Positions 13,590 to 23,757 are shown, counted from the first letter of the stretch. The stretch: DNA of 64,000 bases from Desulfomicrobium apsheronum (GCF_900114115.1 NZ_FORX01000001.1:186001-250000), one strand, 5' to 3'. The notes: generated by a model from the sequence alone, not told the origin. Numbers and translations are program-made.

Positions 13590-13608
13590 ATTTTCAGCCG
13601 AGGACAAC

Positions 13609-14454
13609 ATGCAAATCATCGACGGAAAAAAGACGGCCGCCATCATCCGTCAGGAACTCAAGGATCAGGTCGCGGTGCTGACGGCAAGGCATGGGCGGGC
13701 GCCGGGCCTTGCCGTGATCCTGGTCGGCGGCGATCCCGCCTCGCAGGTCTATGTCCGCAACAAGGAGCGGGCTTGCGAGGACGTGGGCATCATCTCCAAG
13801 GGCTTTCGCCTGCCGGAGGATATTCCGCAGGCGCAGCTGGAAGACACGATCATGTTCCTGAACAGCGACCCCGCCATTGACGGATTGCTGTTGCAGCTGC
13901 CCCTGCCCAAGGGCCTGGACAGCCAGCGCTGCCTTGACCTGATCAGCCCTTCCAAGGACGTGGACGGCTTCCATCCCGTGAACATGGGCCGCCTGGCGCT
14001 GGGCCTGCCCTGTCTGCGCTCCTGCACGCCGGCGGGAATCATGACCCTCATGGAGCGCCACGGCATAGACGTGTCCGGAAAGAAGGCGGTGGTCATCGGA
14101 CGCAGCAACATTGTAGGCAAGCCTTTGGCGCTCATGCTGCTGCAGAAGAACGCGACGGTTACGGTCTGTCATTCCCGGACCCGGAACATCGCCGCCGAGG
14201 TGTGCAGCGCCGATATCGTCCTGGCCGCCGTGGGCATTCCCAAGTTCGTGACGCGCGACATGGTCAAGCCTGGAGCCGTGGTCATCGACGTGGGCATCAA
14301 CAGGACCGAGCTTGGCCTGGTCGGGGATTGTGATTTTGAAGGGTTGCAGGACGTGGCTTCGGCCATGACTCCGGTGCCCGGCGGAGTGGGCCCCATGACC
14401 ATCGCCCAGCTCCTGGTCAACACGGTCGAAGCCTACGTGGAACACATGGGCTAA
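13609..14454 (+). CDS. folD: Bifunctional methylenetetrahydrofolate dehydrogenase/cyclohydrolase
   Basis: Interconverts methylene-, methenyl- and formyl-tetrahydrofolate in one-carbon metabolism. The 281-residue protein has the catalytic-domain motifs [15 protein letters not shown] (Tyr and Lys of the active site), [14 protein letters not shown], and the Rossmann cofactor domain with [17 protein letters not shown] and [15 protein letters not shown]. The ATG at 13609 was chosen because residues encoded from the upstream ATG at 13564 read straight through the eno terminator. It is followed by an inverted repeat that ends the transcription unit. Confidence 0.96.
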   Translation: MQIIDGKKTAAIIRQELKDQVAVLTARHGRAPGLAVILVGGDPASQVYVRNKERACEDVGIISKGFRLPEDIPQAQLEDTIMFLNSDPAIDGLLLQLPLPKGLDSQRCLDLISPSKDVDGFHPVNMGRLALGLPCLRSCTPAGIMTLMERHGIDVSGKKAVVIGRSNIVGKPLALMLLQKNATVTVCHSRTRNIAAEVCSADIVLAAVGIPKFVTRDMVKPGAVVIDVGINRTELGLVGDCDFEGLQDVASAMTPVPGGVGPMTIAQLLVNTVEAYVEHMG

Positions 14455-14472
14455 AGGCCTCGTAAAACAGCA

Positions 14473-14493
14473 AAGGGGCCGTTTTGGCCCCTT
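14473..14493. terminator. Inverted repeat between convergent folD and Memo-family gene
   Basis: AAGGGGCC and GGCCCCTT form a perfect 8-bp stem around a GTTTT loop. T tracts on either side are weak (ATTTTC on the plus side, TGCTGTTTT on the minus side). A bidirectional terminator for the converging genes is likely. Confidence 0.65.
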
Positions 14494-14523
14494 CCCCGAA
14501 TTTTCTTTTTCCCGCCGCCAATC

Positions 14524-15336
14524 CTACTCGATGATGATCCCTGCGTAGCCCACCACTCTGGACACGTCTCCGTTCACGTCCGCCGATGTGGCGTAGGCCA
14601 CCAGCTCCGCTTTTTTCGCGCCCTGGATGTTGGCCAGGTGCATGCCGAGGGTCATGGGCAGCACGCCGCACATGGAGATGTTCTCCTCCCGCACCTTGCC
14701 GTAAAAACCCATGGGGTCCAGGGCCAGGATGCGGTCCAGCGCGTGCCGGTCGATGACGCGGGTTTTTTCGTCGGACGCGAAGTGGTTCATGTCCGAGCTG
14801 ACCACGACGGATACTTCCCGGCCGAGCTTCGCGAGCACTTCGGCGATCTTGGTCGCCGCGCCACCGAGCTTGTGCGGCCTGGGGTCGCCCACTGCGATGG
14901 GGATGATGCGCATTTCCGGGTTCTTGGCCCATAGAAAGGGCAGGATGACTTCGAGGGAGTGCTCCTGAAGATGGGCCACGCGGTCGGCGGTCAAGGCCGG
15001 TTCCGCCGCCAGAAGTGCGGCGGCCAGTTCGGCGTCAACGTCCATGGCGGCGCCGGGCAGCAGCCATTTGCCGTCCGGCCATACGGCCATGGGCGCGCCC
15101 ATGCCGGTGTGGTTGGGGCCAAGCAGGATCACTGTATCCGTCAATTTGGCCCGGGCCAGGGTCTGCCCCGCGACGCCGCCTGAAAAGACGTGTCCGGCAT
15201 GGGGGACCATGGCCAGTTTGGTGGTTTTCTCATTCTCTTTTTCACCGCGCATGCACGCCTGCACGGTTGCCAGCCACTGGTCCTGACGTCCGGCATAAAA
15301 CTGGCCCGCGACAACGGGCTCGCGATCAAAACTCAT
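14524..15336 (-). CDS. AmmeMemoRadiSam-system protein B (Memo family)
   Basis: A 270-residue Memo-family protein, related to dioxygenases of the LigB fold. Typical features are REPVVAGQFYAG at the start, MVPHAGHVFSGGVAG near residue 43, LGPNHTG, EHSLEVILPFL and SSDMNHFA. The family often occurs with AMMECR1 and radical-SAM partners, which are not visible here. The start follows TAGGAGGCAGAC, a strong Shine-Dalgarno sequence, and the gene lies nine bases after the stop of the TPR gene, making it the last gene of the sigma54-activator/TPR unit. The substrate is unknown. Confidence 0.9.
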   Translation of the reverse strand: MSFDREPVVAGQFYAGRQDQWLATVQACMRGEKENEKTTKLAMVPHAGHVFSGGVAGQTLARAKLTDTVILLGPNHTGMGAPMAVWPDGKWLLPGAAMDVDAELAAALLAAEPALTADRVAHLQEHSLEVILPFLWAKNPEMRIIPIAVGDPRPHKLGGAATKIAEVLAKLGREVSVVVSSDMNHFASDEKTRVIDRHALDRILALDPMGFYGKVREENISMCGVLPMTLGMHLANIQGAKKAELVAYATSADVNGDVSRVVGYAGIIIE

Positions 15337-15345
15337 GTCTGCCTC

Positions 15346-18300
15346 CTAGCGAAATTTTCGTACTTCCCTTTCGATCCGTGTCCCTTCGAGTTCTGCGGCA
15401 GCCATACGACCATGCAGGGAGTTTGGGAAGAGTTCCTTGAGGCGGTTCAAGTTTTCCCGCCATTTGTCCGTTTCCGAGTTCTTCTTGAAGAGCAGGGCCT
15501 TGCGATAGGTGTGCGCGGGCCAGTCCGCGTCATTCTCGTCAACATAGCCGTCGTACTCCAGGGTCCAGGCCAGCGCGTCCTGGGCGCGGCCGCTTTTCTC
15601 GGCGGCCTGGATCAGGAGTTCCAAGGTTTCCTTGAGCTTCGGGATGTCGCTTTTCTCCTTCTGCAGCAGCGTCAGGGCTTCCTGTCCAAGGATGGTGGCC
15701 TGTTCAAGCCGTCCTGCGCCCAGCGCGTCCCGGCCCAGGAAATAGTGGGCGTAACCACGCTGCGTGTCGGTCAGGCCCATGTCGGTGGCCAGCTTGGTCC
15801 ACAGCGGTCCGGCACTGGCGGACTGCTCCAGTTTTTCATGGGCCAGGGCCGTCGCGTAATCCACCTGTCGCTGCCGCTCCTGTCCCAGATTCCAGGATTC
15901 GACCTTTTTGGACAGTTCCAGGATGTCCCGCCATTTTTGCAGCTCCACCTGCATGGCCAGGGTCACCTCCAGGCCGGGCTCGGAAAATTCTCCCCTGGGG
16001 GCGGAGCCGAAAACGAACGGCCTGGCCATGTCCAGAGCTTCCTGGGAGCGGCCGGTCTGCATGAGGGCCGTGGCCACGATCAGCCTGATTCGAGGGTCCA
16101 CGTCGCGGTCCTGATACATGTTTTCGTGCGCGCCCCAGTGCAGCACCGCACCATTGAAATCCTCAAGCTCAAGATCGTTGGTGAGCCAGTCCCGAAGCGC
16201 CGTGTCCGCCACTTCCCGAGCCTTGGGCAGCAGTTCGTGCTCCGGATGCTCGTCCTGAAACCGACGGATTTCCTCCAGGCTCGCGTCATACTTCTTGTTC
16301 CAGAGGTGCCACATGGCCAGCTTGAGCCGTGCCACGGGAGCCAGCGGGCTGTCCGCATGTTCCAGGATGCTGTTGTAGATCTGCTCGGGATTCGATTCGG
16401 GGCGGCTGAATACGGGATTCATGTCCGCGATGCTCGGCTGGTCGAGAACGCCTTCCTCGGCCAGGCGCATCTTGGCGATGAGGCCGCCTTCCCTGGCCGG
16501 GTAGGCCTCGGAAGTGCGGTGATATATCTCGCGGGCCGCTTCGGGATTGTTTTCCTTGAGGAGGATGTCGCCGATACGGGCCATGGCCACGTCCACATCC
16601 GGGGCGTCCGGGACGATGTTGGCATAGGCCCAGAAATAGTCCTTGGCCCGGGCCGGATTGCCGCTGAGCATGGCGGCATACCCGGCGGACATCAGAAAGG
16701 ACGGGTCGCTCAGGTAATAGCTTGGCCAACGTTTTTCAATGTTGTCCACTACTTGAAGGGCTTTTTCGAAATATCCCAGCCCCGTGAATGCCCTGAGCAG
16801 TCCGACCGTGCTCGGCTGCACGGCCAGGCTCATGGGAAAGTTCTGGATCGCGTATTGGAAGTGCTCGGCGGCCCGGCTGTATTCCTTGAGCCGTAGGTAG
16901 TGTTCGCCCCAGTAATAGTCGATCATGGCCACCCGGCGATCGTCCGGGTATTTCCTGCGCAGGAAGTCGAAGTAGCCTTTGGCTTCGGGCACGTTGCCCA
17001 CGAAGAGGTGAAGGTATCCGATGCGAGAGATGGCCTCGGGCACATTGCGTGAATTAAGGTTCGAGTTCTTGGCGGTCTCGTAGGCTTCCAGGATCGAGGC
17101 GAAATTGCCCTCAAGGTCCGCAAGCCCTTCCTTCATGGTGATGTCGGCCAAGGTGTAGAGCAATTCTTCGTACAGCGTTTCGGAAATTTTGGGGTGCTCG
17201 ATCATGTTTGTCACCGCTGTGCGCGCCGTAGCCAGGTCGCCTACGATCAAGGCGGTTTGAGCGGTTTTGTACAATTCCTCAAGCTCGGCCGTGCTGTTGT
17301 CCTCGGCGCTGCCGGAGATGTCCGATGCGTTCACGGTCTGGTTTGTCTGGGAATCCGTGGGCTCCGGCTCGAGTATTGTTTCGGGCGCAATGATGGCGGA
17401 CGGTGTGGGCGATTGCGCCATATCGGCATTCTCGTTGCCGGGTTTTTGGGTGGTCGTGGCGGGGGCAGGTTCCGGAGGCGTGATGTCGGACTGGACCGTG
17501 TCCGGGAGTTCGCCAGTTTGATTGACCTCCGGCGTGTCCGGACCCGTGACCAGGGGCTGCGTCGCGTTTTGCCCGGGTGCCGTTGTGTTGGAAGGCAGGG
17601 ACGCAGGCGGGAGTTGTTCCGAAGCGCCTGCGTCCGTCTTCGCCTCGTCAGCGGAAGACGTTTGCGGGGTTTGGCCGGGAGGCGTCGCGGCGCGATCGAT
17701 GGGGCGGCGGACTACGGACTGCGGAGGCTCCTGCGCCATCGGATCCGGCGGATCCTGACCAGGACGCACTATTTTGCTGCGCACGGAGGCCAGCCCCGAA
17801 AGTGACGAATCTTCCGCGAGCAAATCTTCCTGATTGACGCCGGTGGCATTTTCCGGGCTTGCCTCCGCTGACGAGTTCGATGCTGCCTGCGCTTCGGGAC
17901 CTGCGTCTTGAGCTGTGTCTTCCTCGGTCAGGGCTTGATCCTGGGGCGGGGAAGTCTCCGCGCTGGCGTTGGTATCGGTGGCGTTGCCCCCGCCTTTGGG
18001 CGTGGGCGAGGCTGGTTCAGGTTTTTCGGACTCGGGGGGCGCGGGAGGATACAGCTCGATGGAGAGTTCCTTGCGTTTGGAATCCGAGGAAGAGGATAAA
18101 ATGAAGTCGCTCGACCGCGTTTGAATGAAGACGCCGTCCGGGCTGATCAGGACCTCTTGGACAAGCTTGGAGGAAGAGAAATCGGGGATTGTCGGTTTGC
18201 GTTCACTTTGCCAGAAACTCCACGGGATGGAGATCTGAACCTGAGCCAGGCCACGCTGCCTTGGCTCCGCAATGGGCAGGACACTGTCGAACTTGAAGAC

Positions 18301-18453
18301 AAGTTCTTCGCCATTTGGCAGCTTGTTCCACGTCAAAACCGCGCCATGGGCGGCGTGCAATGGTATCAGGCCCAGAATGGCCGGGACGAGGAGCCAGATC
18401 AGGCTGGCAAGGGGGCGTGTGCGCACGGGCTGCTGTAAGCAAGAATTGGGCAC
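15346..18453 (-). CDS. Very long exported TPR-repeat protein
   Basis: A protein of about 1,035 residues. The N-terminus carries a hydrophobic segment (LASLIWLLVPAILGLIPL) ending in AAHGA, which looks like a signal peptide, then a beta-rich domain (NGEELVFKFDSVLP; IPWSFW), a long Pro/Ala/Glu/Thr low-complexity linker, and tetratricopeptide repeats to the C-terminus (for example YYWGEHYLRLKEYSRAAEHF). The frame is open up to an ATG at 18546, but that would overlap the activator gene by 89 nt; a GTG at 18453, four bases after the activator stop, suits translational coupling and precedes the signal peptide. A second GTG at 18426 is possible. Probably a periplasmic scaffold; the function is unknown. 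Confidence 0.72.
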   Translation of the reverse strand: MPNSCLQQPVRTRPLASLIWLLVPAILGLIPLHAAHGAVLTWNKLPNGEELVFKFDSVLPIAEPRQRGLAQVQISIPWSFWQSERKPTIPDFSSSKLVQEVLISPDGVFIQTRSSDFILSSSSDSKRKELSIELYPPAPPESEKPEPASPTPKGGGNATDTNASAETSPPQDQALTEEDTAQDAGPEAQAASNSSAEASPENATGVNQEDLLAEDSSLSGLASVRSKIVRPGQDPPDPMAQEPPQSVVRRPIDRAATPPGQTPQTSSADEAKTDAGASEQLPPASLPSNTTAPGQNATQPLVTGPDTPEVNQTGELPDTVQSDITPPEPAPATTTQKPGNENADMAQSPTPSAIIAPETILEPEPTDSQTNQTVNASDISGSAEDNSTAELEELYKTAQTALIVGDLATARTAVTNMIEHPKISETLYEELLYTLADITMKEGLADLEGNFASILEAYETAKNSNLNSRNVPEAISRIGYLHLFVGNVPEAKGYFDFLRRKYPDDRRVAMIDYYWGEHYLRLKEYSRAAEHFQYAIQNFPMSLAVQPSTVGLLRAFTGLGYFEKALQVVDNIEKRWPSYYLSDPSFLMSAGYAAMLSGNPARAKDYFWAYANIVPDAPDVDVAMARIGDILLKENNPEAAREIYHRTSEAYPAREGGLIAKMRLAEEGVLDQPSIADMNPVFSRPESNPEQIYNSILEHADSPLAPVARLKLAMWHLWNKKYDASLEEIRRFQDEHPEHELLPKAREVADTALRDWLTNDLELEDFNGAVLHWGAHENMYQDRDVDPRIRLIVATALMQTGRSQEALDMARPFVFGSAPRGEFSEPGLEVTLAMQVELQKWRDILELSKKVESWNLGQERQRQVDYATALAHEKLEQSASAGPLWTKLATDMGLTDTQRGYAHYFLGRDALGAGRLEQATILGQEALTLLQKEKSDIPKLKETLELLIQAAEKSGRAQDALAWTLEYDGYVDENDADWPAHTYRKALLFKKNSETDKWRENLNRLKELFPNSLHGRMAAAELEGTRIEREVRKFR

Positions 18454-18457
18454 ATTG

Positions 18458-19465
<1,008 letters not shown>

Positions 19466-19550
19466 GGCCTCTCCTGGAACGTTGATGAGCTTCAACGCTG
19501 TTCTGATACTGCCTAACTGTCAAGATTATGACGGAAAAGCAACTCCAAAA

Positions 19551-20273
19551 ATGCATCATCTCTTGAAATTTCCCCCCCGAAGCCGTAGCGCCGTCTTTGT
19601 CGCTCGCGAGAAACGTTTTCTGGTTCACGTGCTCCTGGACGGCCGACCGGTGACTGTGCACACCAACAATTCCGGATCCATGCTCGGCCTGTTGCGTCCC
19701 GGCATGGAGGTGTTCATTTCCCCTGCCGAGTCCCCGAAGCGAAAGCTGCCCTACACCCTTGAGCTGGTCCGGCCATGCGGCGATTGGATCGGGGTCAATA
19801 CGTCAACTCCCAACCGGCTGCTCAAAAGGGCCTGGGAGACGGCGGCCATGCCGGAGCTTCGCGGTTATCCAGAGTTCACACCCGAGGCGGTGCACGGGGA
19901 TTCCCGCCTCGACGCCAGGCTGTCCGGGCCATCCGGAGAATTCTGGATCGAGGCCAAGAACGTGACCATGGTCGAGGATGGGGTGGCCTGCTTTCCGGAC
20001 GCGGTCACGGAGCGCGGGCAGAAGCATCTGCTCGAACTCATGAATCTGGCCCAGAGCGGCGTGCGGGTGGGCGTCTTTCTGGCGGTACAGCGTCCCGACG
20101 GCGGATGCTTCGGACCGGCGGATTTCATAGATCCGCGCTTTGCCGAGCTTTTTTGGATGGCCGTGGGCAAGGGCGTGGAGTTTTTGCCCCACGTCGTGCA
20201 CGCAAGCCCTGAGGGCATCGCCCTTGGAGCCCGCTTGCCGCTTGTTTCCCGAAATTCAACCCAATCTGGATAA
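19551..20273 (+). CDS. sfsA: SfsA-family sugar fermentation stimulation protein homologue
   Basis: A 240-residue SfsA-family protein. In Escherichia coli SfsA is described as a DNA-binding protein that stimulates sugar fermentation genes, though the fold resembles nucleases and the function is debated. The N-terminal part has FVAREKRFLVHVLLDG and HTNNSGSMLGLL; the nuclease-like core has FWIEAKNVTMVEDGVACFPDAVTERG with clustered acidic and Lys residues near 135-155. The ATG at 19551 follows the A-rich stretch AACTCCAAAA; no strong Shine-Dalgarno is visible. It is transcribed divergently from the sigma54 activator and precedes hslO by four bases. Confidence 0.92.
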   Translation: MHHLLKFPPRSRSAVFVAREKRFLVHVLLDGRPVTVHTNNSGSMLGLLRPGMEVFISPAESPKRKLPYTLELVRPCGDWIGVNTSTPNRLLKRAWETAAMPELRGYPEFTPEAVHGDSRLDARLSGPSGEFWIEAKNVTMVEDGVACFPDAVTERGQKHLLELMNLAQSGVRVGVFLAVQRPDGGCFGPADFIDPRFAELFWMAVGKGVEFLPHVVHASPEGIALGARLPLVSRNSTQSG

Positions 20274-20277
20274 TCAC

Positions 20278-21153
20278 ATGAACGATCAGCTTGTCCGCGT
20301 CATCTCCGATGAGGCCAATGTGCGCGCCATGGCCTGCCTGACCACCGCCACAGTGCGCGAGGCCTGTTCTCGGCACGCCACTCTCCCGACCGCTTCCGTG
20401 GCTCTGGGCCGCGCCATGACCGGGGCCGTGCTTCTGGGCGCGCTCCTCAAAGGGCGGCAGCGCGTGGCCCTTAAATTCGAGGGCAACGGTCCGCTGGGCA
20501 AGATCGTGGTCGAGGCCGATCCCATGTGCCTCGTGCATGGCTACGTGGGCAACCCGGCGGTGGATCTGCCGCTCAAGGACGGGCGCTTCGACATCCCCGG
20601 AGCCCTGGGCCGGGCGGGCCTTTTGACCGTTACCAAGGACTTGCGGCTCAAGGCCCCCTACCAGGGCGTCGTCAATCTCGTGTCGAGCGAAATCGCCGAA
20701 GACATCGCCTACTATCTGACGGATTCGGAACAGACGCCCTCGGCCATGGGCCTGACCACAATCCCCGACGATCGCGGCGGAATCGCCGTGGCCGGGGGAT
20801 TTCTGATTCAGTCCCTGCCTCCGGCCAACGAGGAGGCCCTGGATGCCCTGATGCAGCGGATAAAGGCCCTTCCGCCCCTGGCCAAGATGCTTTTGGAAGG
20901 CGCGACCCCCAAAGAGGTGCTGGACAGGATTTTTGGGGATATTCCCTTTGAAATTCTCGGGCATCAGGACGTGGCCTTCCATTGCGGCTGTTCCCGCGAC
21001 CGCATCGAACAGGCGCTTATCACCCTTGGTGTGGAAGAAATCAAAAGCCTCGCCGAGCAGGGCGAAGACACCGTCATCACCTGTGAATTCTGCCGGGAAC
21101 CATACGCATTTACCTCGGACGACCTGCGCCGTCTGGCCGAGGAGCGGCATTAG
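20278..21153 (+). CDS. hslO: Redox-regulated chaperone Hsp33
   Basis: Cytoplasmic holdase activated by oxidation. The 291-residue protein shows the Hsp33 core (ATLPTASVALGRAMTGAVLL; KFEGNGPLGKIVVEAD; GYVGNP) and the zinc-binding redox switch: Cys236 and Cys238 in CGC, Cys269 and Cys272 in CEFC. The 30-residue spacing between the pairs matches the family. The gene starts four bases after the sfsA stop, so the two form an operon. In an anaerobe this would protect proteins during oxygen exposure; that last point is inference. Confidence 0.96.
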   Translation: MNDQLVRVISDEANVRAMACLTTATVREACSRHATLPTASVALGRAMTGAVLLGALLKGRQRVALKFEGNGPLGKIVVEADPMCLVHGYVGNPAVDLPLKDGRFDIPGALGRAGLLTVTKDLRLKAPYQGVVNLVSSEIAEDIAYYLTDSEQTPSAMGLTTIPDDRGGIAVAGGFLIQSLPPANEEALDALMQRIKALPPLAKMLLEGATPKEVLDRIFGDIPFEILGHQDVAFHCGCSRDRIEQALITLGVEEIKSLAEQGEDTVITCEFCREPYAFTSDDLRRLAEERH

Positions 21154-21160
21154 AGGCAAA

Positions 21161-21233
21161 ATGCCTCCGGCGGGCAGGAAGGGCGCCCCCTGCACTCCGG
21201 GGGGCCTGACTATCCTGTTGAAAAAGGCATGGA
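21161..21233. repeat. Decayed copies of interspersed repeat elements
   Basis: ATGCCTCCGGCGGGCAG at 21161-21177 occurs again, exactly but inverted, at 33206-33222. It is followed by a GCCCCC/GGGGGG hairpin. CTGTTGAAAAAGGC near 21214-21227 matches the end of the 121-bp hairpin element at 45922-46042, but the rest of that element is absent here. The gap 21154-21391 holds no gene. Confidence 0.6.
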
Positions 21234-21273
21234 TCCATGCGCAGCCGCTCGTTCTTTCCATCAAGTTCACTAG

Positions 21274-21361
21274 TCATCCCCGCGTAAGCGGGGATCCATG
21301 GCCTGGGGCGCAGTCGAGCTGGTCTGTACCGAAGTCATCCCCGCGCAGGCGGGAATCCATG
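21274..21361. repeat. Two REP-like short palindromes
   Basis: Two 27-nt units (21274-21300 and 21335-21361) of the form TCATCCCCGC-N4-GCGGG(G/A)ATCCATG are separated by 34 nt. The first contains a perfect ATCCCCGC/GCGGGGAT hairpin. A third copy lies at 46134-46160 with compensating changes (ATTCCCGC/GCGGGAAT). Confidence 0.8.
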
Positions 21362-21391
21362 CCTATGGGGCAATGGCCGGCAATGGACGTG

Positions 21392-21425
21392 AAAAAGGCC
21401 GCTCTCCTTTACGGAAAGCGGCCTT
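21392..21425 (-). terminator. Terminator of the BMP-ABC/nikR/folE2 transcription unit
   Basis: On the minus strand a perfect 9-bp stem (AAGGCCGCT with AGCGGCCTT) is followed by TTTTTC. It lies just after the last gene of the long minus-strand run. Confidence 0.82.
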
Positions 21426-21448
21426 GCTGTTTCGCGCGTGTCAAAAAA

Positions 21449-21820
21449 TCAGACCATCATGTTGATGATCACGCCGGTCATGTCCAGTTGGGTGTGCAGG
21501 GCGGCCGCGTTGGCGGCGAAGGCGTGTTCGTTTTCAATCATCTGCACCATTTCTGTGGCCAGGTCGGTGTTTGATCCTTCGACCAGCAGCTCTTCGTAGC
21601 GCAGCCCCTCGTCGGTCTCGACGTACTCCCCGCCCGGCACCAGCGGCCCGGCGGCGGTGTTTTCATAGACATCCTGAACCTGAACGCCCTGGCCGTTCGG
21701 GCCGGTCTCGAATTCGACCCGGCTGGAACGAAAGCCGTTCGTGTTCATGTTGGCCACGTTGTCGGCCGCGACCTGCTGGGAAAAACTGATGGCCTGCAAG
21801 GCCTGAACATTTTCCATCAT
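21449..21820 (-). CDS. Flagellar basal-body rod/hook-like protein (orphan)
   Basis: A 123-residue protein resembling the FlgB/FlgC/FlgG family. The N-terminal half has LQAISFSQQVAADNVANMNTNGFRSSRVEFE, the typical flagellar rod N-terminal motif ending in N-x-N-T-x-G-F/Y. The C-terminus has SNTDLATEMVQMIENEHAFAANAAALHTQ, typical of the rod C-terminal domain. The central hook domain is essentially missing, so it is shorter than FlgC (about 140-150) and far shorter than FlgG. GGAGG lies six bases upstream. No other flagellar genes are near; it is the last gene after folE2. Confidence 0.85.
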   Translation of the reverse strand: MMENVQALQAISFSQQVAADNVANMNTNGFRSSRVEFETGPNGQGVQVQDVYENTAAGPLVPGGEYVETDEGLRYEELLVEGSNTDLATEMVQMIENEHAFAANAAALHTQLDMTGVIINMMV

Positions 21821-21838
21821 GGCGCACCTCCAATCAAA

Positions 21839-22663
21839 CTATCTAACGCGGGCGGGACTTCCGTCAAGGCCTGCGTGGCCTGCGTCGGTGTCTTCGTCCA
21901 TCTGGTCGATGCAGGCATAGGCGCTGTGGTTGTGGATGGATTCAAAGGATTCCACCTCGACCCGAAATCCGTTTACCTTGGGATGTGCGGCCAGTCGCGC
22001 CGCCGCGCCGCGCACCACATCTTCCACGAAGGTCGGGGCGGCGAAGGCCGCTTCGGTCACGTATTTCTCGTCCTCGCGTTTCAAAAGGGCGTAAACCGGC
22101 GAGGATCCGGATTCCTGCGCGATGGCGATGAGATCCTCAAGCCAGAGCATGCCCAGGCACTGCGCCTCTATGCGGACCATGGCCCGCTGGCTGTGAGCGC
22201 CTTCGCGGGAGATCGCCTTGGAACAGGGGCACACGGTCATGACCGGCACTTCCACGCCGAGCATCAGGCTGACCTCGCCGTCGCGCAGCACCCCGCGCAG
22301 AAAGCAGGAATAATCCATGAGTGCCGGGCTGCCCGTGACCGGGGCGCGCTGTTCCATGAAGTAGGTGAAAAGAAAGCACAGGTGCGAGCTTTCGGCGTGC
22401 AGGCGATCGCGCAGATCCAGCAGCAGATTCTTACAGCTGTCCGCATCCAGGGTCGTGTCCATGTCACGCAGGGCTTCAAGGAACCTGCTCATGTGCGTGC
22501 CCTTGAATTCCGCAGGTAGATCCACGCTGAGGTCCACGCGCGCCACGGTGTGCAGGCGTCCCTTGGCCCGGTCGCGCACCGTCAGGGGAATGGACAGGTT
22601 CTTGACCCCCACGCGGTCGATGCGCAGGGCCACATCCGCCGGGCCGCTCTGTACGTCGCGCAT
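21839..22663 (-). CDS. folE2: GTP cyclohydrolase FolE2 (type IB)
   Basis: Converts GTP to dihydroneopterin triphosphate for folate, and possibly queuosine, synthesis. The 274-residue protein has the type IB signature [14 protein letters not shown] with Cys145 and Cys147, [10 protein letters not shown] near residue 52, and [12 protein letters not shown] near the C-terminus. Type IB enzymes can use metals other than zinc. The ATG overlaps the nikR stop codon (ATGA at 22660-22663), indicating translational coupling to a nickel-responsive regulator, an unusual partner. An orphan rod-like gene follows 18 bases later. Confidence 0.95.
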   Translation of the reverse strand: MRDVQSGPADVALRIDRVGVKNLSIPLTVRDRAKGRLHTVARVDLSVDLPAEFKGTHMSRFLEALRDMDTTLDADSCKNLLLDLRDRLHAESSHLCFLFTYFMEQRAPVTGSPALMDYSCFLRGVLRDGEVSLMLGVEVPVMTVCPCSKAISREGAHSQRAMVRIEAQCLGMLWLEDLIAIAQESGSSPVYALLKREDEKYVTEAAFAAPTFVEDVVRGAAARLAAHPKVNGFRVEVESFESIHNHSAYACIDQMDEDTDAGHAGLDGSPARVR

Positions 22664-23085
22664 CAGGTCAGGTCCTGGCCGGTGGTGGCCAGATTGAGTT
22701 TGCCGTGCTTCACGCCCTTGGTGGAGATGAGCCGTTCCGCGGTGGCTTTGATGTCCTGGCCCGGGCCGCGCAGGATGAGCACTTCCATGCAGTTGTGATG
22801 GTCGAGATGGATGTGCAGGGACGTTACGATGACATCCAGCGATGAATGCTGGATTTCGGTCATCTTTTGCGCGAGGTCGGAATGATGATGGTCATAGACC
22901 AGGGTCAGGGTGCCGACCATCTCCTTGTTCAGGTCTTCCCATTCCTTCTGCACCAGGGTGCCTCGGATAAGGTCGCGGATGGCCTCGGAGCGCGTCTGAT
23001 AGCAGCGTTCCTCGCACAGCGCGTCAAATTTTTCCAGTAGATCGGAGTCGAGCGACACTCCAAAACGAATAGTCTGACCCATCAT
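22663..23085 (-). CDS. nikR: Nickel-responsive regulator NikR
   Basis: A 140-residue ribbon-helix-helix repressor with a C-terminal ACT-like metal-binding domain. The RHH is [20 protein letters not shown] followed by SEAIRDLIR. Counting from the second Met, the nickel ligands are His79, His90, His92 and Cys98, with the same spacing as the E. coli ligands His76, His87, His89 and Cys95. It binds Ni2+ and DNA in the cytoplasm. It lies six bases after the methyltransferase stop and overlaps folE2. No nickel transporter is adjacent, so targets lie elsewhere or are this operon itself. Confidence 0.94.
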   Translation of the reverse strand: MMGQTIRFGVSLDSDLLEKFDALCEERCYQTRSEAIRDLIRGTLVQKEWEDLNKEMVGTLTLVYDHHHSDLAQKMTEIQHSSLDVIVTSLHIHLDHHNCMEVLILRGPGQDIKATAERLISTKGVKHGKLNLATTGQDLT

Positions 23086-23091
23086 TCCTCC

Positions 23092-23757
23092 TTAAATCGC
23101 TAAAGGGCGAGAGAGTTCCCACACGTTGACCGTCATGCGAGCCTGGTCAAAGGGGACCACTTCCCGGCTCTGATTCCTGACCCGCCAGCCCCGGCGGGAA
23201 AACCTGGACCACACCGTGCTCGACACGGTCCGTTCGGGATCGCCGAACCAGACCTTGCCGCCCGGAGCCAGGCTGCACAGCAAAAGATTTTCCAAGGGTT
23301 CGAAAAACCGCTGCTCGTAAAAAATGTCGCCGCCCCAGATGCGGTCGAAGCATGCCGGCGCAAGGCCTGGTTTGTTCCAGTCCATGCGCACCCAAAGCGG
23401 CGAAGGGACGGAATTGATGCGGGCGTTTCTGGCCGCGAAGTGCAGGGCGCCTTGCTCGTAATCCATCCCGACAACCCGCGCGCCGAGGTTTGCGGCCACA
23501 AGGGCGGACAAACCAAGGCCACAGCCCAGATCCAGGCACCTGCGTCCGGCCAGTTCCTGCCGGGCCAGCCAGCCGCAAAGGGCCAGGGTGGCGGGCCAGA
23601 GTTCCACCCAGTAGGGGATGTGCTCTTCGGCCTCCGGGTCGTCCTCGTCCATGGATTGCCAGAGGGATTCAAGGTCCGCCGGGCGCTCCAGGGTCCAGGA
23701 CCTGCCGGCGGCGGTCACCGTGAGCTGTCCGTGGGGCTCGGAAATTTCAGTCATCAT
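23092..23757 (-). CDS. Class I SAM-dependent methyltransferase (METTL/lysine methyltransferase-like)
   Basis: A 221-residue methyltransferase. The segment IPYWVELWPATLALCGWLA precedes the SAM-binding motif CLDLGCGLGLSALVAANLGA near residue 74, followed by VVGMDYE and WGGDIFYE. This arrangement resembles the family-16 protein methyltransferases such as the ETF-beta lysine enzymes. The target is unknown. The start codon overlaps the 3' end of the ABC ATPase gene by 8-11 nt, and nikR follows six bases after its stop, so it is embedded in the long operon. Confidence 0.82.
   Translation of the reverse strand: MMTEISEPHGQLTVTAAGRSWTLERPADLESLWQSMDEDDPEAEEHIPYWVELWPATLALCGWLARQELAGRRCLDLGCGLGLSALVAANLGARVVGMDYEQGALHFAARNARINSVPSPLWVRMDWNKPGLAPACFDRIWGGDIFYEQRFFEPLENLLLCSLAPGGKVWFGDPERTVSSTVWSRFSRRGWRVRNQSREVVPFDQARMTVNVWELSRPLAI

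Noticed and set aside
15190-16896. 568-codon plus-strand open frame opposite the TPR gene
   Set aside because: No signal peptide, domain or start-site support; the minus strand encodes clear TPR repeats here.
21154-21448. Possible CRISPR array from the repeated ATCCCCGC/GCGGG units
   Set aside because: Only two units in this gap with a 34-nt separation, no further periodic copies and no cas genes; the unit also occurs alone at 46134, so it is a REP-like repeat.
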